A DNA stretch of 64,000 nt from an uncultured Alphaproteobacteria bacterium (GTDB lineage: Bacteria; Pseudomonadota; Alphaproteobacteria; Paracaedibacterales; CAIULA01), in assembly GCA_903899945.1 (NCBI GenBank), contig CAIULA010000016.1:1-64000 (forward strand), in the 5' to 3' direction. The number at the start of each line of letters is the position of its first letter. Position 1 is the first letter of the stretch. The translations under genes and the position numbers were made by a program. Shown here piece by piece: positions 1 to 7,700 of the stretch. A model generated the notes under the pieces. That model did not search any database. It had not been told where the DNA came from and was given only the letters and a program-made list of their open reading frames with translations.

Positions 1-31
1 AAAATTATTTTTAAAAAATTATCTTATTAGG

Positions 32-95
32 AAAATATTAATAAATACGCGCCTACAATAAAATGAATATCTTTTTATTGATGGTGAAATTGTGA
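32..95 (+). repeat. 64-bp direct repeat, copy 1 (leader of first secreted paralog)
   Basis: This 64-bp stretch is identical to 1055-1118. It covers the AT-rich upstream region, a possible -10 box (TACAAT at 54-59), a weak ribosome-binding site (GGTGA at 83-87) and the GTG start of the downstream gene. The coding sequences that follow have diverged clearly, so perfect identity here points to recent gene conversion or to selection on shared expression signals. Confidence 0.9.
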
Positions 96-814
96 AGAAA
101 ATCTTTTTGCGTTGTCTTTTAACATTATTTTTTGTGCCAACTGAATCGCATACTAAAGAAAATGTAGGTAAAGAAATAAAGCATGGAGTAGAAAAAGCTG
201 GGCATGCTATAGAGAAAGGAGTGAAAGAATTAACCGGGAAGAAAAATCCTTTAGAAGAAATTAAAGAATTAGTTGCGAAACTGCCAAAAGAAATTGAAGA
301 ACTTTTAGAGACTATGGATTCTAGCTATAAAGAAGTAACCGCACTAGAGGGCAAATCCGGAACAGAAGATGTACAAGAGTTGAACGGTTTTGAGAGTGAA
401 ATAGATAATACTATTAATAAACTGAAAGCAATGGAGGAAGAATTCTTAGCTAATCCAATTGCTAATGAACTGAAACAAGTTGCTGGAATATGCGATACGC
501 CAGAGATTATGGCACTTGCAATGTTGCCAGAAGGAGGAGGAGCAGCAGCGTTAGTGTGTGGTAAAGCAAAAAGCGGACATTCAATGTTTGTTGGAATAGG
601 CGCCAAAATGACAGCAATTATTAATAAGGCAGTATTGGTAAAAATGGATTTATCGCGTAAACTTGATGCCCTTGAGGCCAAGATTGCGAAGGGTGCTGCT
701 GCAGAAACAAATAAACTTGATGCGCTTGAGGCTAAAGCCGGCGATAGTATTGAAGAAACTGCAGGGAGCGTTAAAGGAACTATATCAAAAACATCAGCAG
801 TTGCTAAGAAATAA
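92..814 (+). CDS. Small secreted Lys/Glu-rich helical protein, paralog 1
   Basis: Family not recognised. The protein has 240 residues. A basic N-terminus and hydrophobic stretch (about residues 2-18) look like a signal peptide, so export is likely. The rest is rich in Lys, Glu and Ala and probably helical, with a more hydrophobic, glycine-rich centre around residues 130-175 (core motif GKAKSGHSMFVGIGAKMTAI). Near the C-terminus the heptapeptide KLDALEAK occurs twice, an internal duplication that paralog 2 lacks. Translation starts at GTG; the nearby ATG at 81 reads only four codons before a stop that overlaps the GTG. It is the tandem sister of the gene at 1115-1819. A secreted or periplasmic, possibly host-directed role is plausible but not shown. 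Confidence 0.75.
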   Translation: MKKIFLRCLLTLFFVPTESHTKENVGKEIKHGVEKAGHAIEKGVKELTGKKNPLEEIKELVAKLPKEIEELLETMDSSYKEVTALEGKSGTEDVQELNGFESEIDNTINKLKAMEEEFLANPIANELKQVAGICDTPEIMALAMLPEGGGAAALVCGKAKSGHSMFVGIGAKMTAIINKAVLVKMDLSRKLDALEAKIAKGAAAETNKLDALEAKAGDSIEETAGSVKGTISKTSAVAKK

Positions 815-832
815 TACTTTATTAACTCTCTT

Positions 833-979
833 TTATTTCTTATTGATCATCATGATCCTAATTTCGTCAATAGCCTTGGCGAAATTAAGGTCTTTTGGGG
901 ACGTTTTTACACAATTCATAGTAGTGATATGGCAGCGGTATAGCTTAAAAGGATTTTTAATTTTATCTAATCGCTCAAA
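833..979 (-). pseudogene. Decayed 3' fragment of sdhB
   Basis: Read on the minus strand, this stretch encodes about 48 residues that align with the C-terminus of the intact SdhB at 1838-2605. Shared segments include FKLYRCH, PKDLN and AKAI, followed by a stop at the equivalent place (TTA at 833-835). Differences include one inserted codon and Cys-to-Ser in the MNCxKTC iron-sulfur motif. The rest of the gene is absent, so this is a non-functional leftover. It shows that the duplicated unit ran from the 64-bp leader, through the secreted-protein gene, into the end of the convergent sdhB gene. Confidence 0.82.
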
Positions 980-1054
980 TATATGTCTTTACCACGCGAA
1001 GTAATATATTCAATTTTTTTAACCAGGATTATTAATAAATTTTATTTTATAAAC

Positions 1055-1118
1055 AAAATATTAATAAATACGCGCCTACAATAAAATGAATATCTTTTTA
1101 TTGATGGTGAAATTGTGA
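1055..1118 (+). repeat. 64-bp direct repeat, copy 2 (leader of second secreted paralog)
   Basis: Identical to 32-95 at all 64 positions, 1023 bp downstream. It contains the same candidate -10 box (TACAAT at 1077-1082) and the same weak ribosome-binding site and GTG start. Confidence 0.9.
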
Positions 1119-1819
1119 GAAGAATCTTTATCTATTGTTTTATGATGACATTAATTGCCACAACCGAATCCTATGCAAAAAAGCCGAATATAGGTAAAGC
1201 TTTTAAAAGTGCTGGAAAAGGTATTGAAAAAGTTGGAAAAGATATCGGCAAAGATATCACTAAATTAGCTGGGAAGAAAAATCCTTTAACTGAAATTATA
1301 AAAATAGTTGAAAAACTGCCGGCAGAAATTAAGCATCTTATAAAAACCATGGATGATAGTTATAAAGAAGTAAAAGAACTTCACGGTAAGACATCCGGTG
1401 CAGTAGGTTTAAATCAGTTAAAAGATTTTGAGAAAGAGGTGGATGATATTATTGAGAAACTTGAATCTATGGAGGAAAAATTCATAGGTAATCCAATTGC
1501 TAAGGATTTAGAAAAAGCTTCCGATATATGTGATCTGCCACCTATCATGGCATTTGCAGCATTGCCAACAGGCGGTGGTGCCGCAGGGGTTGTATGTGGT
1601 AAAGCAAAAAGCGGACATTCAATGTTTGTTGGAATAGGCGCCAAAATGACGGCTATTATCAATAGAGCGATGCAAGTAAAAGCGGATTTATCGCGTAAAC
1701 TTGATGCACTTGAAGCTAAAGCTGGCGGGAACATTGAAGAAACTGTAGAGAACATTGAAAAAATGGCAGGCAGCGCCAAAGGAACTGTGCCAAAAGCATC
1801 AGCAGCCACTAAGAAATGA
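1115..1819 (+). CDS. Small secreted Lys/Glu-rich helical protein, paralog 2
   Basis: Family not recognised. The 234-residue protein is a clear paralog of the gene at 92-814. Both have an N-terminal hydrophobic export signal, a Lys/Gly-rich segment, the GKKNPL motif, a Glu/Lys-rich helical middle, the near-invariant core GKAKSGHSMFVGIGAKMTAI and a helical tail. It has a single KLDALEAK where paralog 1 has two. A 56-bp block (1595-1650) is identical in DNA to 557-612 of paralog 1, although flanking codons differ. The gene ends 18 bp before the 3' end of the convergent sdhB. An exported structural or host-interaction role is possible. Confidence 0.75.
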   Translation: MRRIFIYCFMMTLIATTESYAKKPNIGKAFKSAGKGIEKVGKDIGKDITKLAGKKNPLTEIIKIVEKLPAEIKHLIKTMDDSYKEVKELHGKTSGAVGLNQLKDFEKEVDDIIEKLESMEEKFIGNPIAKDLEKASDICDLPPIMAFAALPTGGGAAGVVCGKAKSGHSMFVGIGAKMTAIINRAMQVKADLSRKLDALEAKAGGNIEETVENIEKMAGSAKGTVPKASAATKK

Positions 1820-1837
1820 TACTTTATTCGCTCTCTT

Positions 1838-2605
1838 TTATCCCTTATTAACTATCATCGTCTTAATTTCGCCAATGGCTTTGGCGGGATTAAGATCTTT
1901 TGGACACGTTTTTGTGCAATTCATAATGGTATGGCAACGGTAGAGTTTAAAAGGATCGTTAAGTTCGTCTAATCGTTCATTTGTTTTGTCATCACGGCTA
2001 TCTTGAATCCAGCGATTTGCTTGTAAAAGAGTGGCTGGCCCTAAATATTGATTGCCATTCCACCAGTAACTGGGGCAGCTTGTTGAACAACAAAAACACA
2101 AAACACATTCCCAAAGTCCATCTAATTTGGCTCTGTTCTCTGGGGATTGGAGTCTTTCTCTTTCTGTAAGCTGAGCATCGGACTGAAGCCAAGGTTTTGT
2201 AGATGCATATTGCGCATAAGCTGCCCTTAAATCAGGGACCAGATCTTTTATTACTGGCATATGGGGCAGGGGATTAATCTTAACTGTTCCTTTAATATCA
2301 GAAATAGGCTTGGTGCACGCAAGTGTGTTTGTACCGTCAATATTCATAGAACAACTACCACATACACCTTCGCGGCATGATCGCCTAAAGGTAAGAGTTG
2401 TATCGATTTCATCTTTAATTTTAATAAGCGCATCCAAAACCATCGGACCGCACTTATTGGTATCAAGTTGAAATTGATCATAACTTGGGTTTTCATTTGA
2501 ACCGGGATTAAAACGATAAATTTCAAAGGTTTTATTGGCGTTATGAGATGTGAGCGTTTTTCCTTTTTTAATCTTTGAATTTTCTGGAAGTCTTAATTGA
2601 ACCAT
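1838..2605 (-). CDS. sdhB: Succinate dehydrogenase iron-sulfur subunit
   Basis: SdhB carries electrons from the flavin of SdhA through three iron-sulfur centres to quinone in complex II, at the inner face of the cytoplasmic membrane. The 255-residue length is normal. A 2Fe-2S ferredoxin-type domain has [10 protein letters not shown] at about 78-87 and a further Cys (LACTKP) downstream. The C-terminal ferredoxin domain has [16 protein letters not shown] and later [17 protein letters not shown], supplying ligands for the 4Fe-4S and 3Fe-4S clusters. AAGGGG lies upstream of the ATG. sdhA, sdhC and sdhD are not adjacent; the upstream neighbours are pbpC and an alpha-2-macroglobulin gene, so the subunit is encoded alone, as also known in Rickettsia. 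Confidence 0.96.
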   Translation of the reverse strand: MVQLRLPENSKIKKGKTLTSHNANKTFEIYRFNPGSNENPSYDQFQLDTNKCGPMVLDALIKIKDEIDTTLTFRRSCREGVCGSCSMNIDGTNTLACTKPISDIKGTVKINPLPHMPVIKDLVPDLRAAYAQYASTKPWLQSDAQLTERERLQSPENRAKLDGLWECVLCFCCSTSCPSYWWNGNQYLGPATLLQANRWIQDSRDDKTNERLDELNDPFKLYRCHTIMNCTKTCPKDLNPAKAIGEIKTMIVNKG

Positions 2606-2667
2606 TCAAATCCCACCCCTTCTAAATCTAGCCTTACTTAAGTGTAACGTAATTTTTGAAAAAATGT

Positions 2668-4779
2668 CTATTGCACAAACCTAAGTGTAATAGTTTGTGA
2701 ATTTCCTCCGGCGTCCACGACTGTGATTTCATAAAAACCTGCTTTTTGTGGCTGCCAGAGCATTTTTTGATTATGAAGAGGTTCAAGTTTATCATTAATA
2801 AACCAGGTAAATGGCGGTTCGCCTCCCTCTGATTGTAAGGGAATTGGATAAAATTCCGGTTTATTCTGATCATTTGTTTTTAATCTTAAGATGTGGGTTG
2901 ATCCATCCAGCGGAAACACAATCTTGATTGGATTTGTGTTGTTTTTTCCATGAACATTAATATTTGAGCCTTTCTTTATGTGTCTTAAGGCAACGGGAAG
3001 TAAATCATTAGGAAGAAGAATAACTCCTTTTGGTAGGGGATTTTCCTTATGTATTTGTGAAGAATTCAGTAAAAGAGTATCAAAAATTTTTAACAAAATT
3101 GGTGCTGCTGTTTTTCTCCCTAATTGATTGGGGCTTGCGCTACCATCAGGCCTTCCTGCCCAGACTCCGACTGTGTAACCACAATCTCCGCTCGTATACC
3201 CCATACAAATAGCATCACGTGCCCCATAAGAAGTACCTGTTTTAAAAGCAACAGCTTGCTTTCCTGTAGTATGCCAATCTAAAAAACCTTCTGGAACAGG
3301 TGAGTTTTCAAGGATTCGAGCGATATACCAGCTTGCTGCTTTCTTAACAAAGACTTTTTTTAAATCATTTTTATCATTTAGATTAATTTTTAAAGGAGAA
3401 AATTCACCTCCGTTAGCAAGCGCGCAATAAAGGGCTGTTAAATCAAAAAGAGTTATACCGACGCCACCAAGGGCAATAGGCAAACTTGCCATAGGTGATT
3501 TATCCGGTAATTTCAAGCGGACCCCTAAACTCTCTAATATGTCTTTGAATCGCTTTGTTCCAATATGTTCTAATAAAACCACCGCAGGGATATTGAGAGA
3601 TTGCTGAAGAGATTCTCTTAAACTTAAAGTTCCATGAAAGGTGTCTTGAAAATTAGTCGGTGTGTAGCCTTGAAAATTGGTAAAAACATCATCGATTAAT
3701 GTTTCAGGATGAGCAAATCCGTCATCAAAAGCCACAGCATAAATAAAAGGTTTTAAGGTAGATCCAGGTGACCGTACGGCTTTTATTATATCTACGTGCC
3801 CTTCTTTTCTCTCATCCAAGAATTTTGCAGAACCAACATACGCCAAAATTTCTCTTGTCTTATTACTAACGATAAGAGCGGCTGTTGTTTGGTTTACCTC
3901 AAAACTATCGATTTGCTTCAAAAGAAGGCTTTCTAGATTTTCTTGTAATTTTTTATCCAAAGTGGTTTGAAAAACATGGCTGTTTGGATTTTCCTTGATA
4001 AATGTTCTCATCAGATGAGGGGCCAAGGAGGGAAATGGATGGCGTATAAAGGGAACTGGATCAGCCATTGCCTCGTTAGCTTGTTGTTCATTTAAAATAT
4101 GATTTTGCATCATTCGTTTAATAACTTTGTTTCGCTGTAATTTTGCACGATCCGGATAAATGTGAGGACGAGTTGCGGTTGGGAATTGAGGAATTGCGAC
4201 TAATAAAGCCATCTCGGCATGGGTTAATTGATCAGCTTCTTTTTTAAAATAGGTCAGCGAAGCGGCTCTGATCCCTTCTAAATTTCCGCCATAGGGGGCT
4301 AGGGTTAAATAAAATTTTAAAATGTTTTGTTTGCTATAATGAAACTCGAGCTGAATCGCACGAATCATCTGGGTTAATTTGTTGATTATTGTTCTTGGCC
4401 CAGGGTCCAAAAGGCGGACAACTTGCATGGTAAGGGTTGATCCACCTGAAATAATTTTTCTATGGATTATGAATTGACCAAAAGCCCTTAGAAGCGCTAA
4501 AGGATCTATTCCAGGATGATAAAAAAAGCGCTTATCTTCGAAAGAGACAAGCATTTTTGTAAATAATTGGGGCGGAGCACTTGTCAGAGGTAAACGCCAT
4601 TTTTCGTCCACACTTGGCATGGCTGAAATTAATTGATTATTCCGATCATACAATAGGTAAGATAAGTTCTCTGTTTTTTTAAGGGGAGGGGGAAATATAA
4701 AATCTAGCCCCCAGAGTCCTATAAAAAAAGCCAGAATACAGATGATTTTACGATTTTGTAACAACCTCAACTTTTCCAT
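2668..4779 (-). CDS. pbpC: Penicillin-binding protein 1C, bifunctional transglycosylase/transpeptidase
   Basis: A class A PBP that polymerises lipid II and cross-links peptidoglycan on the periplasmic face. The 703-residue protein has a membrane anchor (about 11-30). A GT51 domain follows with EDKRFFYHPGID (predicted catalytic Glu81) and GGSTLTMQ near 112-119. The transpeptidase domain has SPGSTLKPF (Ser nucleophile near 338), SLN and KTGTS (near 513). The last ~100 residues form the beta-rich C-terminal domain typical of PBP1C. The start overlaps the end of the alpha-2-macroglobulin gene by 32 bp, indicating co-transcription; this gene pair recurs in many Gram-negative genomes and is thought to repair or protect the cell wall. 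Confidence 0.95.
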   Translation of the reverse strand: MEKLRLLQNRKIICILAFFIGLWGLDFIFPPPLKKTENLSYLLYDRNNQLISAMPSVDEKWRLPLTSAPPQLFTKMLVSFEDKRFFYHPGIDPLALLRAFGQFIIHRKIISGGSTLTMQVVRLLDPGPRTIINKLTQMIRAIQLEFHYSKQNILKFYLTLAPYGGNLEGIRAASLTYFKKEADQLTHAEMALLVAIPQFPTATRPHIYPDRAKLQRNKVIKRMMQNHILNEQQANEAMADPVPFIRHPFPSLAPHLMRTFIKENPNSHVFQTTLDKKLQENLESLLLKQIDSFEVNQTTAALIVSNKTREILAYVGSAKFLDERKEGHVDIIKAVRSPGSTLKPFIYAVAFDDGFAHPETLIDDVFTNFQGYTPTNFQDTFHGTLSLRESLQQSLNIPAVVLLEHIGTKRFKDILESLGVRLKLPDKSPMASLPIALGGVGITLFDLTALYCALANGGEFSPLKINLNDKNDLKKVFVKKAASWYIARILENSPVPEGFLDWHTTGKQAVAFKTGTSYGARDAICMGYTSGDCGYTVGVWAGRPDGSASPNQLGRKTAAPILLKIFDTLLLNSSQIHKENPLPKGVILLPNDLLPVALRHIKKGSNINVHGKNNTNPIKIVFPLDGSTHILRLKTNDQNKPEFYPIPLQSEGGEPPFTWFINDKLEPLHNQKMLWQPQKAGFYEITVVDAGGNSQTITLRFVQ

Positions 4780-7700
4780 GACCTGTCCTGGCGAATAAGC
4801 GTGTGTTGAACATATCCTCTACGTATAAGCCGGGATGTTGGCAAATACCAGGCGTCACCGCTCTGATCACATAAGCTGTTTTAAAATTCTTTGAATTCTG
4901 ATCAAAAGGCAAGGCTGCAACAAAACGATCGTCACGAATTTCTGTGTGACTTGTCTCAGACAATTGACTCCAGGGAAGTTCTGGTATCGGGCTCAAATTT
5001 GACGTTTTTTCACTTGGCTTTGTTTCAACCGTGCTTATAGAAATAGACTCAATTTCAAAACAAGAGGGCAATAAATCAACAACTAAAAGTTGACTATTAG
5101 GCGGCGTTTCCGTCGGATTTGAAATTTCACCATTAATGACAACGATAAATTGCTCTCCTTGAGTTATAGGTTGTTTTGAAATATCCACCTCGATTCCATC
5201 GGGTTTGTAGTATTTCCGGCTAGCGCTTAACCCTTTTGCATCTGCAGCCAAAGGCTTAGATGGAATTCCAGAAGCAGCAGTATTAATCCAAACATTTTCT
5301 GAACCATGGTTTATGACTTTTATTTCTCCAGTTTTTAAATCGGAAAGTGAAAAGACATGGGATAAAAAGTTAATTCCTGTTTTTTCTTTATCTCCAATTG
5401 TTAAGTGAATATTTTCGGTTTTTTTCATTGATGAAAAGGATCCAGCCGCCAGAACAATCCACGCTTTTTCTTGTGTACTTAGATTCTCTTTTGCTGTTTG
5501 CTGACCCAGGTTTTTAACTGCCATTTGGACTATGCCATTCGCTTCGGCCAGTGTAGGCGCAAGCTGGGCTGCTTCATTAGCAAGCAGAAGAATGGCACTG
5601 TAGTCACGGATAGAGCTGCCATAAGCAATGAATGATTTAGCTTCTTCTATTGCGAAAATTTCCTTAAATGCTTTGCTCCCTCGTTCCATATCACCAATTC
5701 TAACCAGTGCGTTTGCTAAAAATGCACGGCCCAAAGGTGTCTTAATGTCAGCAAAAAATGTATCAAAGCAATGACGAACAATACCCCCATCAATTTTCCC
5801 TGATTTTGTTAATAAATAAAGTCCATATAAGGCAGGCGTTAAATCAGACTTGTTATTGCTTCTTAATTGCGACTTTACAAAATCCAGTAACCAATCCTGG
5901 GCTTTTTCATAAACATATTTTGGAATTGGATGCTTAAAAGCTTGGGCTCTTTGCATAAAATCCAAACCATAAGCTGTAAGCCAAGCATCTTCTCTAACAG
6001 AAGATTGCCATAACCCAAAACCACCGTTGCTGCTTTGGCGCTGTGAAATTACAGCCAGTATATGTTGAACCTGGGTTTTTGTTTTCTCCTCATCTTTTTG
6101 ATCAGAAAGAAGGCAGGTAAAGAGAGCACCAAAACCTTTGCTCAAGATTTGTTCTGTGCATCCATAGGAATAGTCCCTTAAAGATTTCAATATATTTTCT
6201 AAATTCCACATCAAAGAAGAAGACGCCGTCAAAGTTAATGAAACAGAATCTTCATTTAAACCATTAATCAAAGGGGAACCAATAATGAACGAATCTCCTG
6301 GTTTAATCCATTTAGCCTCTTCATTTGTAATCTCAGTAGAAAGAGGGCGTACTGACATTTCAAAAGAACGAGAAATGGTTTCAATATTATTACCGGATAG
6401 CTTCAAATTGAATTTTGCATCTCCAACTTTGTTTGCTTCAATGGGAATAGATGCACTCCAAGTTCCATCTTTGGTAAGAATTGTGCTGAGTTGCTCATCT
6501 TTGACAAGTTTGACTGCACCTTCTGTTTCTATGTTAACGTTATAATTTCCTTCCGAATCTGTATGATTAAATAAAGTAAGACTCATGTGGCTTTGATCAT
6601 TAACGGCTAAAAATCTTGGAAAGACAACTTCTGAAACGACCGGATCTCTTACCAAAAGTGATTCACTGCCGCTTCCAATTTTGGTTTTATTAAAGGCAAC
6701 AATCATAATCCTAAGTGTCCCGCTAAAGTCAGGAACATCAAAGGTCAAGGTTGTTTTTCCATCTTTATCAACCGCGATAGGCCCACTATACAAGGATACA
6801 ATTTTAAAGGCTCGTTTTGAAAGGGCGGCAAGGTTACGAGCAAGCGCCCCTTCATCACCGCCAGAACGTAAAGCTCCCACTTCACCTGGAATTGAGTCTA
6901 TAATTTTCCCATAAATATCTCTCATCTCAATACCAAGCAGTCGTTTTCCTAAAAAATACTCATGGGGAAGGGGCGTTTTATAATCAGTTAACTGAAGGAT
7001 TCCCTCGTCCACAGCTAAAGCTGTTACAAAGGTTTCTGTTTGAGATGTTCCCTCTATATGAAGCGGAATTTCAATTTTTTGACGAGGTTTGATTTCTTTA
7101 GGCAGAGTCATGTTTACTTTTAAAGTTCGAGCTTCAGCTGAAAGACCTGCCCACTGCACACCAACAGCCCGTTTTGGTAAAATGATGCTTTCTTTATTAT
7201 TTTCTGAACCCTCAAGTGGACGAAAGGCCGTAACCAAAATATAAGCGCCTGTTCCCCAACTTTCATCGGCCTTTAAACTGACATCTGTACCATCTTTTGA
7301 AATGGAGATATTTTTTGTTTCGATAACGCCCTGATTTGCAACGACAAGAATGGCTTCTCCATCAAAAGGAGATTTAACATGAATGTTAACTTTTTCTCCG
7401 ATTTCATAACTTGATTTATCTAATATCACTTTAAGTTGGTCTGGTGATTGACTGTCTTGTGAGTGAGAAGAATATCCCTTTTCAAACCGATAACTGCTCA
7501 TAACACCTGTGATTGGATCTCGGACCTCAAGACGATATTGATGCCAATCAGAGATAGGAACGCTTAAATGCAAACTTTCTGATGATTTTGCATCAAGAGT
7601 TCCTTTAAGAATGAAATGATCTTCCACAATTGGCTTATATTTCCATTTAGAATAAGGCGTTTCTTGGTACCAGTTATAATGAATCTTCTCAGCAAAAAGC

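Noticed and set aside
81-95. ATG at 81 as start of the first secreted protein
   Set aside because: It reads only four codons (ATG GTG AAA TTG) before TGA. The GTG at 92 opens the long frame with a signal peptide.
325-681. Minus-strand open frame inside the first secreted paralog
   Set aside because: It is the antisense shadow of a Lys/Glu-rich gene. A similar shadow exists under paralog 2 only because the sense genes are related, and no ribosome-binding site is present.
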